A stretch of 11,147 nt of DNA from Deltaproteobacteria bacterium (lineage in GTDB: Bacteria > Desulfobacterota > SM23-61): contig JAOUFX010000036.1 in NCBI GenBank assembly GCA_029857975.1, positions 1 to 11,147 on the forward strand, written 5' to 3'. The translations under genes were made by a program, and so were the position numbers. Below the pieces are notes generated by a model. The model was not told where the DNA came from. It ran no database searches and saw only the letters and a list, made by a program, of their open reading frames with translations. Positions 1 to 6,920 of this stretch are shown here, in pieces (within the stretch, counting starts at the first letter, position 1; each line of letters starts with the position of its first letter).

Positions 1-375
1 CTGATTTTTGGCGGAGTCATGGACCGTTTCCCCAATCTTAAAATCCTCCTCGCCCATATGGGAGGATACACCCCTTGGATCAGGGGTCGTTGGCAACATG
101 GTTATGGGGAGCGGGAAGAACCGAAAGCGAATCAAGCCAAGGCTCCCGAGAATTACATTCAGAAGCTCTATTACGATACTATTATTCACAACGCCGATTG
201 CTTCGAATTCGGGGTTAAGACCATCGGCGCGGATCGGATTCTCTATGCTACCGACTATCCCTTTGATATGGGATACCTGGGCCCGGCCAAAGAGATCCCC
301 GGTCTCTCACGCCTGGCGGCGGAAGACCAGGAGAAGATCCTCTCCGCCAACGCCAAAAGGTTGTATAAACTCTGA
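1..375 (+). CDS. Amidohydrolase-2 / ACMSD-like metal-dependent hydrolase or decarboxylase, C-terminal part
   Basis: This is the last 124 residues of a gene open from the first base of the window, so the 5' part is missing. It opens with the LIFGGVMDRFPNLKILLAH segment typical of the amidohydrolase_2 TIM-barrel family (ACMSD, gamma-resorcylate decarboxylase and relatives). His19 of the fragment (AHMGG) and Asp85 (ATDYPF) match the late metal-ligand and catalytic positions of that family. It ends in a helical tail with NAKRLYKL, as is usual. Family members decarboxylate or hydrolyse aromatic or semialdehyde carboxylic acids in the cytoplasm. The substrate cannot be read from this fragment. The in-frame ATG at 19 is internal and not a start. 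The next gene on this strand begins 329 bases later, so coupling to it is not evident. Family is fairly sure, the reaction is unknown. Confidence 0.85.
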   Translation: MIFGGVMDRFPNLKILLAHMGGYTPWIRGRWQHGYGEREEPKANQAKAPENYIQKLYYDTIIHNADCFEFGVKTIGADRILYATDYPFDMGYLGPAKEIPGLSRLAAEDQEKILSANAKRLYKL

Positions 376-470
376 GAGCAGGAAAATCGAAAGATCGTTG
401 GACGTCAAAGCAAGCAGCGATAATGCGTCCACCCAAGCACAAAAAGACCTAAAAAAGGCTCTGCGCCACG

Positions 471-539
471 GAGGGCCCAGAGTAATTTAAGTTAAAACAA
501 GGAAATACCCACTTTTTCTTTGCTTTCCTCTGTGCCCTC
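471..539. repeat. Imperfect inverted repeat, copy 1
   Basis: The arm GAGGGCCCAGAG at 471-482 is the reverse complement, with one mismatch, of CTCTGTGCCCTC at 528-539. The 45-base centre is AT-rich. The wording (CTCTGTGCCCTC) resembles short dispersed intergenic repeats that I recall from anaerobic deltaproteobacterial and other genomes. That link is from memory, not from a search. Confidence 0.5.
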
Positions 540-585
540 ATTAAGTGATAACATACAATATTTTAACTGACGAATTGATTACACT

Positions 586-647
586 AGAGCACCGAGGAAA
601 GATTGAGTGGAGGTTATTTTTAACTACGAAATTATTCTCGGTGTTCT
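586..647. repeat. Imperfect inverted repeat, copy 2
   Basis: The arm AGAGCACCGAG at 586-596 pairs with CTCGGTGTTCT at 637-647 with one mismatch, around a 40-base AT-rich centre. The right arm continues as CTGTGGTTTAAAAG. It uses the same CTCTGTG-type words as the inverted repeat just upstream, so the two are probably related elements. There is no T run placed as in an intrinsic terminator. Confidence 0.45.
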
Positions 648-689
648 CTGTGGTTTAAAAGAATCGCTCAATTTAGGAAAGAGTTACCA

Positions 690-695
690 AAGGAG
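690..695 (+). promoter_or_regulatory. Ribosome binding site that decides the start of the next gene
   Basis: AAGGAG at 690-695 touches the upstream ATG at 696, which therefore cannot be used efficiently. It lies 9 bases before the in-frame ATG at 705, a usable spacing. The start is therefore placed at 705. Confidence 0.7.
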
Positions 696-704
696 ATGAT
701 CAAC

Positions 705-1628
705 ATGCGAGCTTTGTTTGTCCTTACCCCCGCGGAATCTAAAAGGCTCATCGGCAGGGCCGTAGCCGAATTGGAAGAGGTAAAACGAGCCAAAGCAAAC
801 GGGAAAATCCTCATCGGCCATGGTTCTACGAATGTCTTGGTGGCTGAAGAGATTCTGGGGAAGGAAAAGGTTTCTAAACTGTGGCCACGAGAAACGTACC
901 TTTCCGGAGTGATTCAGAGAGGTACCCTTTGCACTCTCGCCGGAACGGAAAAACCGCCCATCCTGTTGCTGAACCGGGGCAGGGTTGAACCACCTGCCGA
1001 CACCATGGAGGCTATGTTACGCGACTTCGGGCGGGACTCGATTTTCATCAAAGGGGCCAATTGCGTGGACCCAGAGGGGAATGCGGGGGTTTTTATGGCC
1101 CATCCGGAAGGAGGAACCATCGGATGGGCGATCGGAACCATACTGGCGCGCGGGATTCGTCTCATCGTACCCGTGGGCCTGGAGAAGCTGGTACCTTCCG
1201 TTTTCGAAGCCGTAGCTCTTTGCGGCCAGCAGACCTTTGATTATTGCCAGGGGTTGAGGGTGGGGTTGATCCCGCTTTCCGGAGCACGGGTCGTTACGGA
1301 GATTAAGGCCTTAAAGATCTTGGCCGGGGCGGATGCTTTTCATGTGGCCTCGGGGGGGTGCAGTGGTTCGGAAGGGGCCGTCACGCTGGTTGTGGAAGGA
1401 GGGAACGAGGTTGTGCAAAAAGCCGTCCAGTGTGTAGAGTCTGTCAAGGGTGAGCCTCCGATCATGCCGGGCAAAGGAAGTTGCACGACCTGCATCCTCC
1501 GTTCTCCGGCTCAGCCTAAGGATTATAAATATGAGGATCACGTGAGCGAAGCTGAAAGACGTCTTCTGCGCTGCCGTTACCAGGGTAAACCGGAAGAGGA
1601 GATTCCCCCCTACCTGAGAACTCGATGA
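705..1628 (+). CDS. Conserved protein of unknown function with LUD/NagB-like core and a CxxC motif
   Basis: This is a 307-residue soluble protein with no signal peptide or membrane segment. I do not recognise a named function. Visible landmarks are GHGSTN at 38-43, FIKGANCVDPEGNAG at 114-128, GTIGWAIG at 137-144, IVPVGLEKLVPS at 154-165, HVASGGCSGSEGA at 213-225 and GKGSCTTC at 256-263. The run from GANCVDPEG to VPVGLEKLV parallels the NAIT-DG ... GNRVAA ... VVG-NKIV pattern of LUD-domain (LutC/YkgG) proteins, so a NagB/CoA-transferase-like fold is a reasonable inference. Cysteines at 76, 120, 173, 181, 219, 243, 260, 263 and 290 are many for this length, and C260/C263 could bind metal. It ends 32 bases from the convergent livF stop. 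An ATG at 696 gives a three-residue-longer form, but the ribosome binding site favours 705. The gene is real; its function is open. Confidence 0.9.
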   Translation: MRALFVLTPAESKRLIGRAVAELEEVKRAKANGKILIGHGSTNVLVAEEILGKEKVSKLWPRETYLSGVIQRGTLCTLAGTEKPPILLLNRGRVEPPADTMEAMLRDFGRDSIFIKGANCVDPEGNAGVFMAHPEGGTIGWAIGTILARGIRLIVPVGLEKLVPSVFEAVALCGQQTFDYCQGLRVGLIPLSGARVVTEIKALKILAGADAFHVASGGCSGSEGAVTLVVEGGNEVVQKAVQCVESVKGEPPIMPGKGSCTTCILRSPAQPKDYKYEDHVSEAERRLLRCRYQGKPEEEIPPYLRTR

Positions 1629-1660
1629 TCCGGACGGTTTTTTTCCATCAAGAATACCAG

Positions 1661-2410
1661 TTAGAGTCCAAGGTAGGTTTTACGGAGGACCTCGTTTTGA
1701 AGCAATTGCTCGCCCGTGCCTTCGGCGATGATCTTACCCGAGGAAAGGACGTAGTTACGGGAGGCCATTTTAAAGACCGTGCTGACTTCCTGCTCAACAA
1801 GGAGAAGGGTGATCCCAAGATTCCGGATCTCAACGATCTTTTCAAACACATCTTTCCGCAATATGGGGGCCAGCCCGGTAGAGGGTTCATCAATGCACAT
1901 CAATTTTGGCCGCGACATCAATGCCCTTCCGAGGGCCAGCATCTGTTGCTCCCCGCCGGAGAGGGTTCCCGAGATCTGATGGGACCGCTTTTGAAGCACA
2001 GGGAATAACTGATAGACTTTCTCCAGGTTATCTTGTATTTCTTTTTTCTCCATCAGGAGATAGGCACCGGCATACAGATTGTCGATGACCGTCATTTCCC
2101 GAAACGGTCTTCTTCTTTCGGGACAATGAATCAAGCCTCTTTTAACGATTTCGTAGGCCGGTATCTGATCCATTCTCTCCCCATCAAAGGTCACCGTCCC
2201 TTCGATGATTACGTCTCCCCCAGTTGATCGACGGGTAATCTCCCTTTCCCAGGCGACCAGCCCGGTAATGGCCCTGAGCAAAGTGGATTTGCCGGCCCCG
2301 TTAGGTCCTACCAGGCTCACCAACTCCTCCCTCTTAACATTCATGCTCAGGTCGTTGATGATCATGGCCCGGTCATAGCAGACCGTCAATTTGGCGACTT
2401 CCAGCAGCAA
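1661..2410 (-). CDS. livF: LivF-type branched-chain ABC transporter ATPase
   Basis: This 249-residue ATP-binding subunit would hydrolyse ATP on the inner face of the membrane for the HAAT-family transporter of this operon. Walker A GPNGAGKS is at 35-42, the PERRRPFREMTV segment typical of LivF at 97-108, the signature LSGGEQQ at 150-156 and Walker B with CIDEPS at 172-177. The switch position reads LLVEQE, with Gln where most ATPases have His; LivF proteins normally show this (VEQN). It ends in TYLGL, as LivF proteins do. The start is TTG: GGAGG lies 9 bases upstream inside the end of livG, and no ATG is suitably placed. Only two bases separate it from the livG stop. Residues about 52-69 (AWEREITRRSTGGDVIIE) are longer than the usual LivF linker between Walker A and the second strand. 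Confidence 0.93.
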   Translation of the reverse strand: MLLEVAKLTVCYDRAMIINDLSMNVKREELVSLVGPNGAGKSTLLRAITGLVAWEREITRRSTGGDVIIEGTVTFDGERMDQIPAYEIVKRGLIHCPERRRPFREMTVIDNLYAGAYLLMEKKEIQDNLEKVYQLFPVLQKRSHQISGTLSGGEQQMLALGRALMSRPKLMCIDEPSTGLAPILRKDVFEKIVEIRNLGITLLLVEQEVSTVFKMASRNYVLSSGKIIAEGTGEQLLQNEVLRKTYLGL

Positions 2411-2412
2411 GG

Positions 2413-3180
2413 TTAGATTCCTCCTTCGCCCAGGTAAGACCCGATAACCTCTTTATTATTCACCACCTCTTCCGGGGTGCCATCCGCGATAACTTCTCCA
2501 TAGTTGAGAACGACGATGCGATCCACAATCTTCATTAGCTGCTGAAGCTTGTGTTCGATGATAATCATGGCCGGTCCTTCGCTGTGCAAGCGACCGAAAC
2601 GGCCGCCTTTGTGCAGGCGATGGATGGATTTGCCCATGAGATCGGTCTCGGCAGGACTCAGCCCGCCGAAGGGTTCGTCAAGGAGAAGCAGTTCCGGCTC
2701 CGTGGCCACGGCCCTGGCGACCTCCAGCCGCTTGAGGTCTCCTTGGGAAAGGGTGGAAGCCTTTTCCAGAGACATATCGGAGATGCCTGCAAATTCCAGG
2801 GCATCCATAGCCTTGGCCTCGACTCTCTTGACCCATTCGCCCCTTTTCATGGCCCGGGGGCTCAGACACGATACCATGACATTGGCAATAATGGGAAGGC
2901 GGCGGAAAGGCCTCATGTTCTGGAAGGTGCAGGCGATGCCCGAGTTTATGATATCCCAGGTCTTATGCCCGATAATGTTTTTACCCTTAAAGCGGATGCT
3001 GCCCGAATCAGGTTTCAGAATACCGCTGATTAGCCGCACCAGGGTGGTCTTGCCGGCACCATTCGGGCCGATCAGGCCCACCATTTCGTTGCGGTTCATA
3101 GAGAAGCTCACGTCATTAATCGCTCGCAGTCCCCCGAAGTCTTTAATAAGACCGTCCAGTTCTAAGAAGGGTGGGTTCAT
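2413..3180 (-). CDS. livG: LivG-type branched-chain ABC transporter ATPase
   Basis: This 255-residue partner ATPase should form the nucleotide-binding pair with LivF. It shows Walker A GPNGAGKT at 38-45, Q-loop Gln87 in ACTFQNMRPF, a signature LSQGD at 144-148 followed by RLEVARA, Walker B with LLLLDEP at 164-170 and the switch His210 in IIIEHKL. The FGGLRAINDVSF opening and the EVIADGTPEEV tail are characteristic of LivG. The signature differs from the common LPYGQQ/LSGGQ forms. A short extra stretch, GGRFGRLHSEG at 192-202, sits between Walker B and the switch strand. The ATG at 3180 follows the ligase stop by one base, and GAGGG eight bases upstream serves as ribosome binding site, so translation is probably coupled. 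Confidence 0.93.
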   Translation of the reverse strand: MNPPFLELDGLIKDFGGLRAINDVSFSMNRNEMVGLIGPNGAGKTTLVRLISGILKPDSGSIRFKGKNIIGHKTWDIINSGIACTFQNMRPFRRLPIIANVMVSCLSPRAMKRGEWVKRVEAKAMDALEFAGISDMSLEKASTLSQGDLKRLEVARAVATEPELLLLDEPFGGLSPAETDLMGKSIHRLHKGGRFGRLHSEGPAMIIIEHKLQQLMKIVDRIVVLNYGEVIADGTPEEVVNNKEVIGSYLGEGGI

Positions 3181-3181
3181 A

Positions 3182-4891
3182 TCAGGTTCCCTCGGCCTCT
3201 TCTCTCAGCTCCCGGCGGGAGACCTTGCCCACGTCCGTCTTGGGAAGCTCTCCACGGAATTCGATGATCTTGGGGACCTTGTAGTGCGCCAGGTTTTGCC
3301 GGCAGAATTCCATAATTTCTTCTTCGGAGATTTTACCCCTGGCATCGCTCTGCAACACCACATAGGCCTTTATAAACTGGCCCACCTTGGGGTCCGGTAC
3401 ACCCACCACTCCGGCGGCCTTGATTTGCGGATGTTTATAGAGCACCTCTTCCACGTGCCGGGCAAAGACCGAATAACCCTTATATTTAATCAGGTCCCGC
3501 TTACGATCAAAAAAGTGAAAATACCCCTCCTCATCCATTCTGACCAGATCCCCGGTTCTAAGCCACTTTTTTCCATCGATCTCTATAATAGCCTCCTTTG
3601 TCTCCTCAGGTCTCTTCCAATAACCCTGCATCATGTTGGGGCCGTGAAGGATCAATTCGCCTACCTCGTCTATCCCTTTGAATTCCGTACCATCGGCGTC
3701 CACAACCGCGGCGGTGACTCCAGGGATGGGCACCCCGAAGGAACCGCTCTTGGGTCTATCATATGGGGTGCTGTGACTGACGGCAGTAGTCTCGGTCATG
3801 CCGTAACCTTCTAATATCTTGGTCCCGGTTCGCCTCTCCCAGTCTTTAATCGTGGATTCATGAAGGGTATCCGCGCCGCAGGCGATCAATTTGAGTCGCT
3901 TCCAGTTGACGCGATCCGTCTTTTCATAATCCTTGAGGTATTCAAACAGGGTAGGGACACCATAGAAGCCGGAGGCCTGGTAGCGCTCCATGGCCGAAAG
4001 GATATCATCGACATCCGGGGTGGTGAAAAGAACAAGGGTGGAGCCCTGAACCAGGCCATTGAGCATCACCACAACCTGCCCATAAATGTGAAAGAAGGGC
4101 AAGAAGGCTATGGCTACTTCCTTACCCTCCTCAAATATGGGCCAGAAGGAAACGGTCTGGGCCTGAAGTGAGACTATATTATGATGAGTCAAGATGGCCG
4201 CCTTAGGGAGTCCGGTGGTTCCTCCGGTATAGGGCAGGGCGGCGATATCCTCCTTGGGCTGAATCTCGATTTGGGGAGGCCGGGGTGGGTATTTCTTGAT
4301 CAGGGCCTGAAACTGAAGAAGGCCGGCCTCTTCCATATACTTGGGAGTGGGTACGTGCATTTCCCCATAGACTTTTCCCAGGGCGCTCTTGCCCAGGTGC
4401 TTTTTGAGCAGAGGGAGGTACTCCGCGATATTGGTCAGGATCACATTCTTGAGGGAAATGCCGGTCTTCTCTACGTTATCATAGAGGATATCCTGGCAGA
4501 TAATCGTCTCGGCCTCACTGTCCTCAAGCTGATGCTTGACTTCCTTGCTGGTATAAACCGGGCTGATGGGAGTGACCTTGGCCCCTACTTTAAGGGCCGC
4601 AAAATAGGCGATCACGTACTGGGGACAATTCAAGAGATACAAAGCCACCGTTTGGCCTTTGATCACTCCAAGATCATTTAGGGCAGTGGCGAAGCGGTCG
4701 ATCAACTCCTTAAGTTTCTTGTAGCTGATCTTATTTCCGTAAAAAATCAATGCGGTCTTGTTGGCGTATTTATCCGCCCTCTGGTCAAATAGCTCAGGTA
4801 CGGATATCTCGGGAACATCCACCTCACTGGGAACACCCTTCGGGTAATATTTCAGCCAGGGTTTGGACAGGTATAACTCTTTAGGATCCAT
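3182..4891 (-). CDS. AMP-forming acyl-CoA ligase (FadD-like, ANL superfamily)
   Basis: This 569-residue adenylate-forming enzyme would convert a carboxylic acid, ATP and CoA to acyl-CoA, AMP and pyrophosphate in the cytoplasm. The P-loop YTGGTTGLPK is at 221-230, FFHIYG at 266-271, the A5 motif GYGMTETT at 362-369, the A7 motif RTGD at 445-448, the hinge region DRKRDLIKYKGYSVF at 462-476, and PKTDVGKVSRREL with the catalytic Lys556 near the end. YTGGTTG is the FadD-like variant. The usual PKG is PKA, and the hinge reads ARHVEE where PREVEE is common. The frame is open to 5113, but the first 74 residues of that longer form are low-complexity and overlap livM. AGGAG five bases before the ATG at 4891 and the onset of homology (MDPKELYLSKPWLKYYP) fix the start there. 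It lies between livM (44 bases) and livG (one base), so it is part of the transport operon. The substrate cannot be read; an aromatic, alicyclic or fatty acid is likely. Confidence 0.93.
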   Translation of the reverse strand: MDPKELYLSKPWLKYYPKGVPSEVDVPEISVPELFDQRADKYANKTALIFYGNKISYKKLKELIDRFATALNDLGVIKGQTVALYLLNCPQYVIAYFAALKVGAKVTPISPVYTSKEVKHQLEDSEAETIICQDILYDNVEKTGISLKNVILTNIAEYLPLLKKHLGKSALGKVYGEMHVPTPKYMEEAGLLQFQALIKKYPPRPPQIEIQPKEDIAALPYTGGTTGLPKAAILTHHNIVSLQAQTVSFWPIFEEGKEVAIAFLPFFHIYGQVVVMLNGLVQGSTLVLFTTPDVDDILSAMERYQASGFYGVPTLFEYLKDYEKTDRVNWKRLKLIACGADTLHESTIKDWERRTGTKILEGYGMTETTAVSHSTPYDRPKSGSFGVPIPGVTAAVVDADGTEFKGIDEVGELILHGPNMMQGYWKRPEETKEAIIEIDGKKWLRTGDLVRMDEEGYFHFFDRKRDLIKYKGYSVFARHVEEVLYKHPQIKAAGVVGVPDPKVGQFIKAYVVLQSDARGKISEEEIMEFCRQNLAHYKVPKIIEFRGELPKTDVGKVSRRELREEAEGT

Positions 4892-4935
4892 ATCTTCTCC
4901 TCGTGGCGGTTTTTGATGCTCAGCCGGAATCAAAT

Positions 4936-5976
4936 TTAATCCAGCTGTGCCGTACAAACACGGCAGGTCTTTCGGGTGGCCACGTTTCTGATCTTGCACC
5001 TGGGACATTCCGTTTCTATCTTGTCGCGCACCCAGGGGAAAAGGCCGTTCGGCATGTAGAGGAGGATTAACAAAATGACCAGGGCGAACATCAGCATGCG
5101 AAGCTTGGGCCAAAAGTGCAAAAACTCCAGCAGGGGATTAAGGATAAATACCGCTCCTATGGGTCCATATATGGTGACCACCCCGCCGAATATCGCCCAG
5201 ATCACGACAGTGAAGGACATGGTGATTTCCAGGTTGGCGGGGCCGGCAATCCTCATAAAATGGGCGTAGAGCCCCCCGGATATCCCGGCAAAAAAACCAC
5301 TGAGACAAAAGGCCAGAAGCTTATAACGGGTAGTGTTTATGCCCGCCGTCCTCACGGCCAGCTCATCTTCCCTGATGGCGTGGAAAATAAGGCCCGTATT
5401 CGACTGGGTTATCTTCCACATGATGGTGGCCAGACCCAGCATGAGCACTATGGCAATATAGTAATCAGTTAAGCGGGACCCGGAAAGGCGATCCAGGCCG
5501 GAGATTCCCAGCTCACCCCCCGTGATGTTGGGGATAGCAAAGACAATGCCCATCAGGATAATTGGGAAGGCTAACGTAGTCAGGGCTAAGTAAGTCCCCT
5601 TGAGCCTGAGGCAGGGGATGCCGATAACCAGACCGGCTAAAACCGCAGCCAGTGCACCCAGAGGGATACTCCCCCAGGGAGGTAGGTGAGCGTTCAGATT
5701 CAAAAGGGCGGCAGTGTATGCAGCCACGCCAAAGAAGAGGGCATGTCCGAAATTCATCTGGCCGGTAAAACCGGACAGGAGATCCCAACTGGCCGCGAAG
5801 ATGGCGAAAATGCTGGTCAATATCAGGATGCGCAGCAGGTAAGGATCCTGGGTAACCACGGGCAAGAGGAGGAGAACCAAAAAGAAAAGAAGAACAACAA
5901 CCCGGCTGGGGAGAACGAGTACCTCCCCTCTAAAAACGGTGTAAAGCTTTCGCAGATAGAAACCCAGTATCCCCAT
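4936..5976 (-). CDS. livM: LivM-type branched-chain ABC transporter permease with a zinc-ribbon-like tail
   Basis: This 346-residue inner-membrane permease pairs with LivH to form the channel. Hydrophobic segments run from about residue 24 to 311. Family landmarks include LLSGFTGQMNFGHALFFGVAAYTAA at about 66-90 in sequence order, RLKGTYLALTTLAF at 124-137, the cytoplasmic EAA-like loop AIREDELAVRTAGINTTRYK at 200-219, GGLYAH at 234-239, and LYMPNGLFPW at 306-315. After the last membrane helix come about 26 residues with Cys324, Cys327, Cys338 and Cys341 (CPRC-x10-CRVC), which look like a small zinc ribbon. Typical LivM proteins have no such tail. The start ATG at 5976 lies two bases after the livH stop, with a GAGGAAGAGAG ribosome binding site inside livH. 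Confidence 0.93.
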   Translation of the reverse strand: MGILGFYLRKLYTVFRGEVLVLPSRVVVLLFFLVLLLLPVVTQDPYLLRILILTSIFAIFAASWDLLSGFTGQMNFGHALFFGVAAYTAALLNLNAHLPPWGSIPLGALAAVLAGLVIGIPCLRLKGTYLALTTLAFPIILMGIVFAIPNITGGELGISGLDRLSGSRLTDYYIAIVLMLGLATIMWKITQSNTGLIFHAIREDELAVRTAGINTTRYKLLAFCLSGFFAGISGGLYAHFMRIAGPANLEITMSFTVVIWAIFGGVVTIYGPIGAVFILNPLLEFLHFWPKLRMLMFALVILLILLYMPNGLFPWVRDKIETECPRCKIRNVATRKTCRVCTAQLD

Positions 5977-5978
5977 GT

Positions 5979-6848
5979 CTATCTCTCTTCCTCAAAAGCA
6001 ATGCCAAAAAGACCCTCCGGCCTAATCAAGAGCACCAGGATCATAATGGACAGGGCAACGGAACCCTTGAGGTAGGCGCCCATGGGTATCAAGAAAACCA
6101 CCAGCGCCTCGGCAAATCCTAAGATATAGGCCCCGAAAAAACTCCCCTTGATACTTCCTAATCCGCCCAGGACCACGACCGCCATCATCATGATCAGGGG
6201 GTGCATCCACATAAAAGGATTTACAATCGTAAGGGGAGCAATCACGGCGCCTGAAAAGGCAGCCAGCCCGACGGAGACACCCATGGTGATCATGGCCACC
6301 CGGCTCTCATTCATACCCATCAGGTTGGCCACCTCCCTATCCTGAGCCGTAGAGCGAATAGCCAGCCCCAATCTGGTTTTCAATAATAAGGCCAAGACCA
6401 CACCCATCACCAACAGGGCCACGCCAAAGGTCAGCAATTGCTGATAGGCGACCTTCACCCCGAAAATCATCCGGTATCCCTCAATCAGGGACGGCACGCC
6501 CAGAAAATCTCCACTGAAGAGGAGGAGCATGATTTCCTGCATGGCCATGGCCAGGGCTATGGTGGCGATCAGCACCGCCCCTTCATGCTCGCGAATAGGA
6601 TCTATAAACAGCCTGTAGGAGATGAGTCCGATCAAAGTCACCAAGATTACACCTACCAGCATACAAAAAACCGGATTCAGGCCTAATTTACTCGTGCCGT
6701 AGAAGATGCCATATGCGGCCAACATGTAAAAAGCGGTGTGGGCGATGTTGACGATACGGGCCACGCCGAATATCAGTGAAAATCCGATAGCCAGAAGGGC
6801 GTATACGCTTCCGTTAATCAGACTGCTTATGATTATATCCAGAATCAT
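5979..6848 (-). CDS. livH: LivH-type branched-chain ABC transporter permease
   Basis: This 289-residue polytopic inner-membrane protein has the LivH hallmarks: ISSLINGSVYALLAIGFSLIFGVARIVNIAHTAFYML near the N terminus, RSTAQDREVANLMGMN as the cytoplasmic EAA-like loop in the middle, then LGGLGSIKGSFFGAYILGFAEAL and a RPEGLFG end. About eight hydrophobic segments are visible. Length is normal for the family. The ATG at 6848 has GAGG four to five bases upstream. It sits between livK (72 bases, with a hairpin) and livM (two bases). It forms the heterodimeric pore with LivM; the substrate is set mainly by the binding protein. Confidence 0.93.
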   Translation of the reverse strand: MILDIIISSLINGSVYALLAIGFSLIFGVARIVNIAHTAFYMLAAYGIFYGTSKLGLNPVFCMLVGVILVTLIGLISYRLFIDPIREHEGAVLIATIALAMAMQEIMLLLFSGDFLGVPSLIEGYRMIFGVKVAYQQLLTFGVALLVMGVVLALLLKTRLGLAIRSTAQDREVANLMGMNESRVAMITMGVSVGLAAFSGAVIAPLTIVNPFMWMHPLIMMMAVVVLGGLGSIKGSFFGAYILGFAEALVVFLIPMGAYLKGSVALSIMILVLLIRPEGLFGIAFEEER

Positions 6849-6866
6849 ATAACCTCATATTGTTTC

Positions 6867-6904
6867 TTCCCACCCCTCGTGGCCCCAGCCCCGAGGTGTG
6901 GGAA
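6867..6904 (-). promoter_or_regulatory. Intercistronic hairpin between livK and livH
   Basis: Positions 6867-6879 pair with 6892-6904 to give a 13-base stem with one mismatch (G·A on the transcript strand) and a 12-base loop. It begins 16 bases after the livK stop. No U run follows (AAGAAAC on the transcript strand), so it is not a clean intrinsic terminator. Its position fits an mRNA-stabilising or partial-termination hairpin that allows more binding protein than membrane components, a known arrangement in transporter operons. The role is inferred. Confidence 0.6.
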
Positions 6905-6920
6905 CATTCTGAAGGATAGC

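Larger units (their letters stand above)
376..704. other. Non-coding stretch with dispersed-repeat-like palindromes
   Basis: I see no convincing gene in these 329 bases. The stretch is AT-rich and holds two imperfect inverted repeats built on a CTCTGTG/CACGGAG-like theme (listed separately) and the ribosome binding site of the next gene. I found no sigma-70 promoter with acceptable spacing and no hairpin followed by a T run. An open frame reading through from the amidohydrolase region is out of frame with it and is a shadow. Confidence 0.6.

Noticed and set aside
8..490. Plus-strand open frame of 160 codons at the left edge
   Set aside because: It is out of frame with the amidohydrolase, whose metal-binding motifs are in frame 1, and has no domain.
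1629..1660. Bidirectional terminator between the unknown gene and livF
   Set aside because: There is a run of seven T (1638-1644), but the preceding TCCGGA palindrome is too short to form a stable stem, and nothing suitable is seen on the minus strand.
2549..3814. Long plus-strand open frame of 421 codons
   Set aside because: It lies opposite livG and the ligase, whose motifs are complete on the minus strand; it has no recognisable domain and is a shadow frame.
4892..5113. N-terminal extension of the acyl-CoA ligase (74 residues)
   Set aside because: It overlaps the end of livM on the same strand, has no family similarity, and a good ribosome binding site precedes the internal ATG at 4891.
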